Part shown: positions 9,148-18,353 of the stretch, one piece after another | Layout of the letters: each line of letters opens with the position of its first letter | How positions within the stretch are numbered: position 1 is the stretch's first letter | Assembly (NCBI GenBank): GCA_036822015.1 | Contig: DAISIL010000022.1 | Location: forward strand, 1-47,334 | Source: DAISIL01 sp036822015 | GTDB taxonomy: Bacteria; Bacteroidota; Bacteroidia; Cytophagales; Bernardetiaceae | DNA: 47,334 nucleotides | Direction of reading: 5' to 3' | Position numbers and translations under genes: made by a program | The notes under the pieces: generated by a model | What the model saw: only the letters and a program-made list of their open reading frames with translations | The model's database searches: none | What the model was told of the DNA's origin: nothing

Positions 9148-11565
9148 TCAAAAATCGTCCTGTTTTTTCTTTTTCTTTTCCTCTTCGCCTTCCTCGGCCT
9201 CGAGGTGTCCGCCCCACTCGGGCAGATAAAACCGCTTCAGGTAGCCATCTTGCTTGGCGATAAAATCACAAATATTTTCCACCTCGTCGGTATCAATGAA
9301 GGCACACTGCAAGCGGATCACATCGGCTCCGTTGGAGAGCAGCATATCCCCACGCCCGACGAGTTGCTCGGCACCGCCCATATCAAGGACTACCCGCGAA
9401 TCGACCTTAGAGGTAACCCGAAAGGCCATCCGAGCCGGAAAGTTGGCTTTGATGACACCCGTCAGGACGTTTACGGACGGGCGTTGGGTGGCAACGACCA
9501 TGTGCATACCCACGGCACGGGCCATCTGGGCCAGGCGGGCGATGGGTTTTTCGATGGACTTACCGACGGTAATCATCAGATCGGCCAGCTCATCAATCAC
9601 GACGACGATATAGGGCAGGTAGCGGTGTCCGTCTTCGATGCTGATGGTGCGGGCAAGGATTTTGGCGTTGTATTCTTTGACCTGTCGGCATTTGGCACGC
9701 TTGAGGAGGGTATAGCGTTTGTCCATCTCCACACAAAGGGCGTTGAGTACCCGTATGGCTTCTTCGGCTTCCGTGATGACGGGTTCGCTGCTATCGGGCA
9801 GGTGAGCGATGTAATGCTTGTCGAGTTTGTTGTAGAGCGAGAACTCGACTTTTTTGGGATCAATGAGGACGATTTTGAGTTCGCCTGGGTGCTTTTTGTA
9901 GAGCAAAGACGTAAGCAAGACATTGATCCCTACGGACTTACCTTGCCCTGTTGCTCCTCCGATCAGGAGGTGAGGCATCTTGGCCAGATCGGTGATGAAG
10001 ACTTCGTTGGAGATCGTCTTGCCGAGGACAACGGGCAGGTCTTTTTTGGTTTCGCGGAAAACCTTGCTTTCGATCAGGGAGCGCAGGGAGACTGTCTCGC
10101 GGTCTTTGTTCGGAACTTCGATGCCGATGGTGCCACGCCCGGGCATGGGAGCGATGATACGGATACCGAGGGCGGCCAGGTTGAGGGCGATGTCGTCTTC
10201 GAGGTTTCGGATTTGGGAGATTTTTACACCCTGGCTGGGGACGATTTCGTAGAGCGTTACGGTGGGGCCCACCTCGGCTTTGATGGCATCCACACCAATT
10301 TTAAAGTTGGCGAGCGTACCAACGATCTTGTCTTTGTTGGTTTGTAGCTCGGAGGGATCGACGCGAATGCCTCCGCCGTCGTGTTCTTCGAGGAGCATGA
10401 CGGGTGGGCGGCTGTAATTGGGGAGTTCCTGGACGGGATCTACGCCGTCCTCTTCGGGGAAGAGTTTGGGGTCTCTTCGGATGTCGATTTCTTTTTCGTG
10501 GGGTGCGTCTTGCTCAAACTGTGCGCCGATGTCCTGGTTTTTGGGTGGTGTTGGGGTATCGTTGTCGGCAAAGAGCAGATCGAGTTCTGGTTCGTCGGTA
10601 TTTTCTTCGTCGCTGGTTTCGTCTTCGTCCTCGAGATAAGCGATGGGATCAGGATCAGGGGTATTGCTTTGGTTGTTGGGTACTTCTTCATCCTCGGCAA
10701 AGAGCGGAACAGGGGTTTCTTGTTCTGCTGTTGCTGTTGCTGTTGTGCTGCTCGGGGGGAGTGATTGCTGCTCGGGGGTGGGTGCGCTGGGGGGAGGTGT
10801 TTCTTTGGGTGCCTTAGCCTGAAAGGGGTTCTTGAATCCCTTGCTTTTGGTTTTTGGTTTTTCTTCGGGAATCGGCGGGATGTTTGGCTCGGGCGTATGG
10901 GGGGCTTCCTCTGTTGCGGTTACGGGTTTTGGTGCGGGGCTTTTTTTGATGTTTTGGAGCCATACTTTCCCCGAAGGCAAAAAATAGATAACGTAAGCGA
11001 AGACAAGCAGCCCCAGGAGTAGGAGCGTCCCGATGCCGATGATGCCATCCATGAAAGCCGCAATGGCATAGCCTATGCCTCCACACCAAAAGGCGAGTTC
11101 GGTCGGGCCCTGTACCTGTGCCGTGATATAGCCCAAAAAGACACTCAAAGCGAGCATCAGAAAGAGCAAGTTACGGAGCCAGTCCGTGATGTGTCGGGTG
11201 GGGCGGTCGCGCCAGAGCAGGTAGCCTGTCCAGCCGAGCAGGGGTGCCAGCAGCAACGCTGCCATCCCAAACCAGCGATAAACGAGCGTATGGGACAAGA
11301 CTGCCCCCGTGAGTCCGAGCCAGTTGGTGATCTCTCCGGCGGCACGGGTGGTTTGTTTCCAGGCCAGAGACTCGACGACACTTTGATCGGCGGCTCCCGT
11401 CCAAAAAAACGAGAGAAAAGCCAGCCCCAGGTACAACGAAAAGAGCATCAAGGATAGCCCCAGCACCAACCTTAGGCGGCGGTCTGGCCAGAACGGCGCC
11501 GTGGTCGTTGTGCCTTCTTGCGGTGGCTCCACGCGATAGCTGTTTTTGTTTTGCTCGACGCTCAT
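9148..11565 (-). CDS. ftsK: DNA translocase FtsK/SpoIIIE, lacking the C-terminal gamma domain
   Basis: An 805-residue septal DNA pump. Residues about 27-205 hold four to five membrane helices, and about 205-385 form a Pro/Gln/Glu-rich acidic linker. The alpha/beta motor follows, with Walker A GATGQGKS at 537-544 and Walker B VVVIDELAD at about 654-662. After the motor (YLPEWGGH) only a charged tail of about 20 residues remains, ending in a Lys run and QDDF. The gamma winged-helix that reads chromosome-orienting sequences and contacts XerD is missing, and guaA starts 13 bases later, leaving no room for it. I chose ATG 11565; the frame also has an upstream TTG at 11577. Confidence 0.93.
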   Translation of the reverse strand: MSVEQNKNSYRVEPPQEGTTTTAPFWPDRRLRLVLGLSLMLFSLYLGLAFLSFFWTGAADQSVVESLAWKQTTRAAGEITNWLGLTGAVLSHTLVYRWFGMAALLLAPLLGWTGYLLWRDRPTRHITDWLRNLLFLMLALSVFLGYITAQVQGPTELAFWCGGIGYAIAAFMDGIIGIGTLLLLGLLVFAYVIYFLPSGKVWLQNIKKSPAPKPVTATEEAPHTPEPNIPPIPEEKPKTKSKGFKNPFQAKAPKETPPPSAPTPEQQSLPPSSTTATATAEQETPVPLFAEDEEVPNNQSNTPDPDPIAYLEDEDETSDEENTDEPELDLLFADNDTPTPPKNQDIGAQFEQDAPHEKEIDIRRDPKLFPEEDGVDPVQELPNYSRPPVMLLEEHDGGGIRVDPSELQTNKDKIVGTLANFKIGVDAIKAEVGPTVTLYEIVPSQGVKISQIRNLEDDIALNLAALGIRIIAPMPGRGTIGIEVPNKDRETVSLRSLIESKVFRETKKDLPVVLGKTISNEVFITDLAKMPHLLIGGATGQGKSVGINVLLTSLLYKKHPGELKIVLIDPKKVEFSLYNKLDKHYIAHLPDSSEPVITEAEEAIRVLNALCVEMDKRYTLLKRAKCRQVKEYNAKILARTISIEDGHRYLPYIVVVIDELADLMITVGKSIEKPIARLAQMARAVGMHMVVATQRPSVNVLTGVIKANFPARMAFRVTSKVDSRVVLDMGGAEQLVGRGDMLLSNGADVIRLQCAFIDTDEVENICDFIAKQDGYLKRFYLPEWGGHLEAEEGEEEKKKKKQDDF

Positions 11566-11641
11566 AGAAATTCTCAATAGAAGGGGCTAAATTACAACAT
11601 ATATTTCACAATTCGGCACAAAGACGGCAACTATCCCCAGG

Positions 11642-14509
11642 CTATCTGTTCTGAACGATGATGCGCTTGATGCCGATGCCCTCGCTGGTCGTGAAATGCA
11701 AAAAATAAATGCCCGCTGCCAGACCGTCTAGGGGGCCATCGTTGTAGCGGGAGGAAAAAGTACGCACAACGCGCCCCTGCACATCCAGAAGATCAACGTA
11801 GTAAATCCGTAAAGCCCCCGAAATTGACCAAAAGACCTGCTCGGCAACGGGGTTGGGGAAGACGTTGATCTTTTGGCTCACTGGATTTTTTTCTAACCCC
11901 GCTACGATAGGCGTTCCGGGCGTAAAGAGCGGATAAATGGCATGGGAGAGGCGACGGTTTCGGCTACGCTCGTAGGGGAGCCAACTGCCATCGGCACGTT
12001 GCTCCCAGCCGGTGTTGGTGTTGCGGTTGGCGGCCAGGAGACCAACGGCATCGCTGCTTTGGTAGTTGAGGGCAATCCCCACAAAAAAGCGATTGGGCGG
12101 ACGCTGAATCGGGCGATCAAAGATCACCCGAACGGGCATGTTACGATCAACAGCCGCTTGAATATCAGCCAGCAACAACTCCTGCCGCAGCAGCACCTGG
12201 TCGGGTGCGCCCTCGCTACCTACCGTCCAGATGACGACATCCAGGTAGCTATCCGGCTGGCTTACTTCGGCTGCCCCAAAACGCAGATCGACACCAAATA
12301 GGGTCTCATACGCGGGTACGTCCACGAAAAGCTCGGCTTTGGCCAGATCGCCCTGGGCATTGTGGCCCGCCAGAAAGCCTGTACCCTCTCGGATCATCTC
12401 CAGGCGAGCGTTATCGAGGCGATCCAGACGCGCACCATCGAGTACTCGGATGTAGCCATTGCGGGCGCGGGTGTTATTGCCCGCTGGATTGGCAACGGTG
12501 AGGCTGACATTGTACGTGCCAATGCTGGGGTAACGCACCGTCGGGTTGGGGCTACTCGATTCGGCTGGCTCTGCCCCCGGGAGCTGCCAACTGAAAGTGG
12601 CAATATCTCCCGTGCTTTGGCTGCGCAAGGTCGTCGCCTCGCCCTCCAGGAGTGTGGTCATGTCGGCTACGAAGTCTGCCAGGGGTGGGTTTAGGGTGGT
12701 TGCTTGTACAGAGAAGTTGTCGATGTAGAGGTTGTTGCCCCGTTGTCCGTCCATATCCAGGCTGATATGCAGGATGCCATCGGGGAAGTCTGACCGTCGG
12801 ATGAAGACCCGTTCTGCTCGCCAGTCGGTTGGGGCAAGTGGTGCAAAATTGGCGATGGTGGCCGCGGTGGCTAGGTCTGTGCCGCTTTTTTGCCAGATAC
12901 GGGTGCGCGTTCCGCCGCAATCATCGGATACCCAAACGGATAGGGATTCTTCGATACCTGGGTTGGTGGGCAAGGCATAAGCTAGATCAAAGGTGATCGC
13001 AAAAAAATCTTCTCCTTCGGGAAGGCGAATCAGGGGAGCCGTGAGTTGGGCGGGATTTCCGCGCAAGTCGCGGAGGGCGTTTCGGACGGCAATGGCGATA
13101 TTACCGCCGGGTAGGTTGAGGATTTCCCATCCGTTGGTGCTTTGCCAGCCGCCTTCGTTGATGTTTGCCTGAAAGTCTTCCGCAAAAGGGGCATTTTGGG
13201 CGCGGCTGATGTCCACTACCTGCACATAATCGGGGATGGTGATGCGGTTGTTGTTGCGAAAGTCTTCTACGTAGAGGCCGACGGCGTAGCTTCCCGGATT
13301 GGGGTAGCGCACAAAGGGTGCCGAAACGCTGGCCGTCGGTGGCTCGCCGCCATCAAACGTCCATTGCCAAAGCTGGATGGGTGTGCCGTTGAAGCTACGG
13401 GTATCATCGGTAAAGGCAATGACACCGCCGGCACAGGTGCGGGTTTTGTTGGCGGCGAAGCGGGCAAAGATGCCTTCCGTGATCGGGTTGGCTACCGTAG
13501 AACTCAAGAGGGTGCGCCTGCGGTCGGCGTTTTCGAGGGCAACGATCATACGGGCCACCTGGTCGGCGGTAAAGGCGTTCATGCACACGTCGCGGGTGTA
13601 GTCCATGTAATTTTCGTACATATCCAGGGTTTGGCACTTAAACGGCTCGGTATCGCAACGGTAGTTGGGCGAATCGGAGGGCGGGGTATCCTCACAAAAA
13701 TCATCGACCTGGCAGCCGCCATCGCCCCAGATGTGGATCAGTCCGAAGGCGTGTCCGAGTTCGTGGGTGAGGGTACGCCCGAGGTTGTAGGGTGCGCCGG
13801 CTTCGAGTTGTGGGGTCGATACCTTAGCGATGGAGCCAAAGTTGGTGTAGTCGATGATTACGCCATCGGTATCGGCGCGTCCGGGATCGGGGTCAAGCCC
13901 GGGCAGCCCGGAGAAGGAGGGAAACTGGGCATAGCCGAGTTCGCCGTCGGGGAGGTTGAGCGACCAGATGTTGAAGTAGCGCAGGGGATCCCATATCGTG
14001 CTGGGGCGAAGGATTTGTCGGCTTTGGGCTTCTGTCCAGGTGCTGCGTCCGCCGTTGTAGCGACGGATGCCGGGTTCGTCGAGGGGAACGCCATCGGGAT
14101 CGACCTGGGCAGGCTCAAAGCTGATCTCCAGACGCGAGACTACGTCGGCGAAAGCGGGACGGGTGTTGGCGGCATCGGCATTGCGGCGGTTGAAATCTTC
14201 GTTCAGGACGTCGATTTGCGAATAGACCTGGGCGGCGGAGATGTTTGTCCCCTCGCCGATGGCTTCTCCGTTGTGAACCACATGTACGATGATGGGGATG
14301 CGGTAGCTTTGTTGGGTTTGGCTGCTACGGGCGGCTTTTTGGGCCGCGATTTGTTGGCGCATCCATTGCTCAAAGGCAGGATGCCCGATACCTCCCGTCT
14401 GGGCATGGTCTATCGTTGTGCCACAATGGCGTTGCAACTCTTGCCCTTCGGCGATTACTCCCCAAAAGAAAAATAGCCAAACAGCAATCACTAAAAATTG
14501 TCTCATCAT
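11642..14509 (-). CDS. Secreted M43 (pappalysin-type) metalloprotease with PKD domains and T9SS sorting domain
   Basis: A 955-residue exported protein. A signal peptide covers about residues 1-22. The M43 catalytic domain (about 70-335) has the zinc motif HELGHAFGLIH at 249-259 followed by WGD, and the Met-turn YENYMDY at 298-304, with paired Cys around it. Then come a PKD-like domain (about 349-432), a jelly-roll-like segment (about 440-600, ending NLYIDNFSV) and a second PKD-like domain (about 607-690). A further beta domain leads to a C-terminal T9SS type A sorting domain (about 870-955: NVFPNPV, then LAAGIYFLHF). It should be carried across the outer membrane by the type IX system and released or anchored outside. 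A perfect TAnnTTTG box lies 28 bases upstream of its ATG. Confidence 0.93.
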   Translation of the reverse strand: MMRQFLVIAVWLFFFWGVIAEGQELQRHCGTTIDHAQTGGIGHPAFEQWMRQQIAAQKAARSSQTQQSYRIPIIVHVVHNGEAIGEGTNISAAQVYSQIDVLNEDFNRRNADAANTRPAFADVVSRLEISFEPAQVDPDGVPLDEPGIRRYNGGRSTWTEAQSRQILRPSTIWDPLRYFNIWSLNLPDGELGYAQFPSFSGLPGLDPDPGRADTDGVIIDYTNFGSIAKVSTPQLEAGAPYNLGRTLTHELGHAFGLIHIWGDGGCQVDDFCEDTPPSDSPNYRCDTEPFKCQTLDMYENYMDYTRDVCMNAFTADQVARMIVALENADRRRTLLSSTVANPITEGIFARFAANKTRTCAGGVIAFTDDTRSFNGTPIQLWQWTFDGGEPPTASVSAPFVRYPNPGSYAVGLYVEDFRNNNRITIPDYVQVVDISRAQNAPFAEDFQANINEGGWQSTNGWEILNLPGGNIAIAVRNALRDLRGNPAQLTAPLIRLPEGEDFFAITFDLAYALPTNPGIEESLSVWVSDDCGGTRTRIWQKSGTDLATAATIANFAPLAPTDWRAERVFIRRSDFPDGILHISLDMDGQRGNNLYIDNFSVQATTLNPPLADFVADMTTLLEGEATTLRSQSTGDIATFSWQLPGAEPAESSSPNPTVRYPSIGTYNVSLTVANPAGNNTRARNGYIRVLDGARLDRLDNARLEMIREGTGFLAGHNAQGDLAKAELFVDVPAYETLFGVDLRFGAAEVSQPDSYLDVVIWTVGSEGAPDQVLLRQELLLADIQAAVDRNMPVRVIFDRPIQRPPNRFFVGIALNYQSSDAVGLLAANRNTNTGWEQRADGSWLPYERSRNRRLSHAIYPLFTPGTPIVAGLEKNPVSQKINVFPNPVAEQVFWSISGALRIYYVDLLDVQGRVVRTFSSRYNDGPLDGLAAGIYFLHFTTSEGIGIKRIIVQNR

Positions 14510-14536
14510 TCCATCAACTTAACTGTGTCAGTCCGA

Positions 14537-14544
14537 CAAAGATA
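14537..14544 (-). promoter_or_regulatory. Candidate -7 box of the M43 protease gene
   Basis: The minus strand reads TATCTTTG, a perfect match to the Bacteroidota TAnnTTTG element, ending 27 bases before the ATG at 14509. No TTG stands at the usual 19-21 base distance; the nearest is 14 bases upstream of the box. The -33 element is therefore weak or absent. Confidence 0.5.
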
Positions 14545-14615
14545 CAGATTATCGCACACAAAAGCTGACCCTTGTCATTTCCCAACATAACACCAGGGGC
14601 AAATACTTGTTTGGG

Positions 14616-15317
14616 TCAGTCAAAAATCCGAGATAGCTCCCGCAGGCACTGCACATGATACCGAAACGGCGATTGGGTCGGCTTCTGTTGAGGGTTGTAA
14701 AAGACGGCATCCCAGCCCGCAGCGGCGGCTCCTTCGAGATCCGTCGAGGGGTTATCCCCGATCAGGATGACCTCCCCGGGGCCAGCCCCAGACTTATCCA
14801 GGGCGTGGGCAAAGATAGCCGGATCGGGTTTGGTCTTGCCCGTGCATTCGGAGGTCGTTAGGGTATCAAAAAAGTGGGCAATACCAGAGGCCTCCAGTTT
14901 GGTGTATTGCGATTCCTGAAAACCATTGGTGAGGATATGCAACTTATAGCCCTTACGGTGAAGGTCTTCTAGCGTTTGGTGTGCATAGGGCATCAATCCA
15001 GGTTGGCTAGACCCCCACTGCTGGTAGGTGGCTTCTAGCTCGGGCATGGGGTCAAACTTGCGTCCGGTGAGCCGCTCGGCAATGCGCGGAAAACGCCAGG
15101 TGCGGAGTTGATCCTTCGTGATGCGGGCGTGGTTGTAGTCGTCCCAGAGTTGGTGCAAGACCACAAAAAACGCTTCGATGAACGCCTCACGGGAGGCATC
15201 CCATTGCTGCCCCAGGTCGAAGTCCTGGTAGAGCTGGTGCAGGGTAAGCTGGGCGTTGGTATCGAAGTCCCAGAGGGTGTGATCGAGATCAAAAAAGAGA
15301 TGCGGGTAGGGTTTCAT
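14616..15317 (-). CDS. HAD-superfamily pyrimidine nucleotidase, YjjG type
   Basis: A 233-residue cytoplasmic phosphatase. Motif I is FFDLDHTLWDF near residue 8, motif II TNGF, motif III lies in the GKTKPDPAIF segment and motif IV is IGDNPSTDLEGA. The FDLDHT start with a long four-helix cap (HQLYQDFDLG onward) matches the YjjG family, which removes phosphate from non-canonical pyrimidine nucleotides and helps cleanse the nucleotide pool. I take ATG 15317 as the start: it overlaps the stop of the adenylate cyclase gene as ATGA, and the HAD motif begins right after it. A longer in-frame start would lie inside the cyclase gene and adds only unconserved basic sequence. Confidence 0.88.
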   Translation of the reverse strand: MKPYPHLFFDLDHTLWDFDTNAQLTLHQLYQDFDLGQQWDASREAFIEAFFVVLHQLWDDYNHARITKDQLRTWRFPRIAERLTGRKFDPMPELEATYQQWGSSQPGLMPYAHQTLEDLHRKGYKLHILTNGFQESQYTKLEASGIAHFFDTLTTSECTGKTKPDPAIFAHALDKSGAGPGEVILIGDNPSTDLEGAAAAGWDAVFYNPQQKPTQSPFRYHVQCLRELSRIFD

Positions 15318-16918
15318 AATTTGATGCGCCCTTCTTTGATGGCGTTCCAGGCGATGCCTTCGACAAAATACATATCGACGTTGCCTTTGTTTTTGGCGGC
15401 CACCTGGCCGCGATAGGTGCAATTAAATTTGTCTTTGATGCGCTCGTAGGTCTCTCCGGAGATGTTCACGCGGTCAGGTTCTCCGCTTTGCTCCATTCGT
15501 GCGGCGACATTTACGGTATCCCCCCAGATGTCGTAGGCGAACTTTTTTCGTCCGACCACACCCGCTACCAGTGGGCCGGTGTGTATCCCGACCCGCAACT
15601 GAAAAGAGGGTTTGTTTTGCGCGCTTTTTTCTTCTTGCTTACGTGCCATGAAGCGTTGCATATCCAGCCCTGCTTTCACGGCATCCTCTGCGTGGGTGGT
15701 ATTGATGATGGGCAGCCCACCGGCACACATATAAGCATCGCCGATGGTCTTGATTTTTTCGAGGTTGTGGCGTTCCAGGATTTCATCGAAAGCGAGAAAG
15801 TACTCTTCTAGCTCTTGGATGAGGTCTTGGGGAGAGAGTTTTTCGGCTACCTGCGTAAATCCCTTGAAATCAGTAAAAATAACGGTGGCAGAGTCGTAAT
15901 ATTGGGGTTGGGCCCGGCCGTGTTTCTTGAGTTCGTCGGCTACGGCAGCGGGTAGGATATTGAGGAGGAGGGCTTCGGACTTTTCGCGTTCTTGATCGAC
16001 GAGTTGCTTTTGTTGCTTGAGGCTGCGGTTGGCACGCACACTAACGACGGCCAGGATGGAGAGTATCGTGATGATGAGCAGGGCCGCGACGGCGATGATG
16101 TAGTTTTGTCGGAGGGCTGCTTCTTTGGAGGCTTCGGCTCGGGCTTTATCCTGCAAGGCCTGGGCTACCTCCTTTTCTTTCTGGACGGTCGTGGACATGA
16201 GTTCCTCTTCGATGCGGCGTTTTTCGGCGATGAGTTGTTCTTTTTGTGCCGAATCAGCACTGGTTACGGCCAGGAGCGAATCAAGGGCTACCCGAACGGA
16301 GTCGAGGGTTTGTTCGCGTTCACGGTAGGCGGCCACCTTGCGGCTTTGTACGATGGCCGAGCTGCTGCGTTCTTTCCTGACGCGGGCGGCCTGGGATTGT
16401 TGTCCGGTCTTGTTGTAGATGTTTTCTAGCTCGGCATCGGCTCGTCGGGCGTAGTCGGTGTAGCCATAGGTCAAGGCGCCGTCCTGCATTTGTTCGTAGG
16501 ATTCTTGGGCTTTGGTGAGGTTGTTTTTTCGGAGAAAGTATTGCCCGGCATCATCGAGTGCTTTGTAGTAGAGTTCCCATAGCTGCCCCACTTGGAAGTT
16601 TCGGACGGCAAGTAGGTAGTTGGTGTTGGGCGAGACCCCATTTTTGGCTAATCCCCAGTAGGCGTAGCCCTTCGTAGCTGCTTCGGCATCGCTATAACTT
16701 AAAGCCCGCTGAAAGGCACGGGTGGCGTTTCCGAGTTCCCGTAATTGGAGGTAGTTGTTGCCCAGATAGACCTCCAGCTTGGCGGCTTGTTTGGTATCGC
16801 CCCTGCTTTGGGCGGCCTCAATTTTGGTTTGTAGCTCGCGGATGTTTTGTTGCTGGGCCTGCCCCGTAAGCCAACAGAACATCAATAAAATCATCAAAAA
16901 AAGACGCTGGTGGTACAT
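15314..16918 (-). CDS. Membrane-bound class III adenylate cyclase with periplasmic TPR-like sensor
   Basis: A 534-residue protein with a signal peptide (1-21, ending GQAQ). A helical TPR-like region (about 25-170) and a long coiled coil (about 175-270) follow. One transmembrane helix spans about 272-296, then a short linker leads to a class III nucleotidyl cyclase domain (about 320-520). Metal ligands are Asp350 (FTDFKGF) and Asp394 (GDAY). Substrate residues Lys388 and Asp463 (YDIWGD) fit adenylate rather than guanylate cyclase, and Asn470 and Arg474 complete the site. The topology puts the TPR sensor outside and the cyclase inside. ATG 16918 is chosen because it begins the signal peptide; a longer frame would run antisense through the tRNA gene. 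The stop overlaps yjjG. Confidence 0.9.
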   Translation of the reverse strand: MYHQRLFLMILLMFCWLTGQAQQQNIRELQTKIEAAQSRGDTKQAAKLEVYLGNNYLQLRELGNATRAFQRALSYSDAEAATKGYAYWGLAKNGVSPNTNYLLAVRNFQVGQLWELYYKALDDAGQYFLRKNNLTKAQESYEQMQDGALTYGYTDYARRADAELENIYNKTGQQSQAARVRKERSSSAIVQSRKVAAYREREQTLDSVRVALDSLLAVTSADSAQKEQLIAEKRRIEEELMSTTVQKEKEVAQALQDKARAEASKEAALRQNYIIAVAALLIITILSILAVVSVRANRSLKQQKQLVDQEREKSEALLLNILPAAVADELKKHGRAQPQYYDSATVIFTDFKGFTQVAEKLSPQDLIQELEEYFLAFDEILERHNLEKIKTIGDAYMCAGGLPIINTTHAEDAVKAGLDMQRFMARKQEEKSAQNKPSFQLRVGIHTGPLVAGVVGRKKFAYDIWGDTVNVAARMEQSGEPDRVNISGETYERIKDKFNCTYRGQVAAKNKGNVDMYFVEGIAWNAIKEGRIKL

Positions 16919-16979
16919 TGTGTTTGGGAACGATCGACAACGGGCAGGCAAAGTACAAGATTTTTTTGTAAAGTTTTTC

Positions 16980-17010
16980 TTGGAGGCTGTTTTTTTTTGA
17001 TTTACCTTTG
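16980..17010 (+). promoter_or_regulatory. Promoter of the tRNA-His gene
   Basis: TTG at 16980-16982, a 20-base spacer and TACCTTTG at 17003-17010 match the Bacteroidota -33/-7 consensus exactly. The tRNA begins 18 bases after the box, leaving a short leader for 5' processing. Confidence 0.75.
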
Positions 17011-17028
17011 TAGCACTTATTTTTAAAT

Positions 17029-17103
17029 GGCGGACATAGCTCAGTAGGTTAGAGCACCAGCTTGTGGCGCTGGGGGTCGTGGGTTCGAATCCCATTGTTC
17101 GCC
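17029..17103 (+). tRNA. tRNA-His (GUG)
   Basis: A complete cloverleaf can be folded by eye. The acceptor stem is GCGGACA with TGTTCGC, the D-stem GCTC with GAGC, the anticodon stem CCAGC with GCTGG around loop TTGTGGC (anticodon GTG), and the T-stem GTGGG with CCCAT around TTCGAAT. The extra G at 17029 opposite the discriminator C at 17103 is the G-1:C73 pair that identifies tRNA-His. The 3' CCA is not encoded (only CA follows), so it would be added by the CCA-adding enzyme. Confidence 0.97.
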
Positions 17104-17105
17104 CA

Positions 17106-17738
17106 TTAGTCCACAAAAAAGTATTCATCCGTAATTTGTACGACCCGTACTTGATCGCCACGTTTGTAGCTCATGTGCGGGTTTTCTGCTCTAGCAAAGC
17201 GATCCAGATACAAGCCGTTGTAGTGGATTCTGATTTTGCCAATCTTTCCGGGTTCAATCGGGACAATGACCTCGGCTCGCTCCATGAGCAACTCTTCATC
17301 CTTAAACGTCGAATCAAACTCGTTGCGTTGTAGCCGCTTGACCACCCGGGCCAGCACCGCCAACACAACTCCCACACCTGCCCCCCAGACCAAACTTTCC
17401 AGGGCCAACTTACCAGCCACCGCCAGGGCAAACCATCCCGTAGCCCCAAAGCCAAAGGCGAAATAGACCAGCGTTTTGAGCCAGGCAATAGACCGAAGGA
17501 CAAGGGCTTTGGAGTTGCCTCGGTCGTGCATCATCACGGCTCCTTTGTCTGCGCCCTCGTCCTGATCGTCGTCCTCGTCGTTGCCGTGATCTGCTTCGTC
17601 TGCTTCCTCGTCGCTGCCATGCCCGCCATCGTCGTGTGCCTCCTTGCCGAGGCCGCTCAACAAGCCCAACATATCTACCGCAATCACACCGCCTCCAAAG
17701 ATAGTCGTGGCTACATACACTGAAAGCAATCCGTCCAT
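17106..17738 (-). CDS. NfeD/OB-fold-like membrane protein with an acidic loop
   Basis: A 210-residue protein. One N-terminal hydrophobic helix (about 5-29) is followed by a very acidic loop (about 33-66, mostly Asp, Glu, Gly and His). Two further helices lie at about 88-110 and 113-133. A C-terminal beta-rich domain (about 150-210: AEVIVPIEPGKIGKIRI, then GDQVRVVQITDEYFFVD) has the strand pattern of the OB-fold seen in NfeD-like proteins, which work with flotillin/stomatin-type membrane scaffolds. No flotillin gene is adjacent. ATG 17738 opens on the first membrane helix; in-frame codons upstream give a poor leader. The stop lies three bases from the 3' end of tRNA-His. Confidence 0.65.
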   Translation of the reverse strand: MDGLLSVYVATTIFGGGVIAVDMLGLLSGLGKEAHDDGGHGSDEEADEADHGNDEDDDQDEGADKGAVMMHDRGNSKALVLRSIAWLKTLVYFAFGFGATGWFALAVAGKLALESLVWGAGVGVVLAVLARVVKRLQRNEFDSTFKDEELLMERAEVIVPIEPGKIGKIRIHYNGLYLDRFARAENPHMSYKRGDQVRVVQITDEYFFVD

Positions 17739-17831
17739 GCTGTTTTTTTTGTGATTGGCAGTAAATATAACAAAGTTTACTTGCTTTTGTGCAAAAAGAA
17801 TCCAAACTTTCGCCATCAAAATAGAACCCGT

Positions 17832-18353
17832 ATGGCTGCCTTCTCAATTCTTTTTCAGGTGTTTGCTTTTTTGGGCTATGCGGCTTTCCAGGTGTTTTTT
17901 TTGGAGGGTGTTGTTCTGGGCGGGGTGGCTTTTTGTTGGTTGTACGTGAGTTTTTTGCTGTTCTTACCCCTGGATACCGATAGTGTGCTACTGCTCCTGA
18001 TTGCTTTTACCTTTGGCTTGTTGGTGGATGCGTTTTATGATAGCTCGGGGGTACATACGGCAGCAACGCTAGTTTTGGCTTATGCCCGTAAGTGGGTGCT
18101 GGATGCCTTACGTCCGAGTAATGGCTACGAAAACGGACAGCGTCCTTTGCTCGGTGATATGTCCTGGCGTTGGTTCTCTTCCTATGTTTTGGTGCTGCTG
18201 CTGGTGCATCACACGACACTTTTTTTGGTGGAATCTGTTCAGGTCTTCGATATGGGCTTGTTTTTGCTGAAAGTGTTGAGTAGTACGGTGTTTACTTTTG
18301 TGAGTATCGTCTTGTTTCAATATCTATTTTATCGAAAGTACGCATGGAACTAA
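17832..18353 (+). CDS. mreD: Rod shape-determining protein MreD
   Basis: A 173-residue inner-membrane protein with five to six hydrophobic helices. The block PLDTDSVLLLLIAFTFGLLVDAFYDSSGVH is recognisable MreD, with the typical Gly-Leu-Val-Asp-Ala-Phe step. MreD belongs to the elongasome that guides lateral wall synthesis with MreB, MreC, PBP2 and RodA. The gene overlaps mrdA by ten bases. ATG 17832 is preferred because the helix pattern begins there. mreB and mreC, usually directly upstream, are not present; an NfeD-like gene on the other strand occupies that place. Confidence 0.9.
   Translation: MAAFSILFQVFAFLGYAAFQVFFLEGVVLGGVAFCWLYVSFLLFLPLDTDSVLLLLIAFTFGLLVDAFYDSSGVHTAATLVLAYARKWVLDALRPSNGYENGQRPLLGDMSWRWFSSYVLVLLLVHHTTLFLVESVQVFDMGLFLLKVLSSTVFTFVSIVLFQYLFYRKYAWN

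Noticed and set aside
8869..10347. A 492-codon open frame on the plus strand.
   Set aside because: It is antisense to guaA and ftsK, both certain by motifs. The long frame comes from the codon bias of those genes, and the protein has low-complexity Gly/Asp/Phe-rich sequence with no domain.
13142..14476. A 444-codon open frame on the plus strand.
   Set aside because: It is antisense to the M43 protease, whose zinc motif, PKD domains and sorting domain fix the true strand.
14565..14619. CTGACCC and GGGTCAG complements after the YjjG-type gene as a terminator.
   Set aside because: The arms are seven bases with a loop of 41 bases and only a short T-run, too weak to call.
16919..17161. An in-frame N-terminal extension of the adenylate cyclase gene.
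   Set aside because: It would run antisense through tRNA-His and its promoter and would place the signal peptide in the middle of the protein. ATG 16918 starts the signal peptide.
17560..17640. The repetitive Asp/Glu-coding stretch in the NfeD-like gene as a tandem repeat.
   Set aside because: It has no regular period; it is a low-complexity acidic loop.
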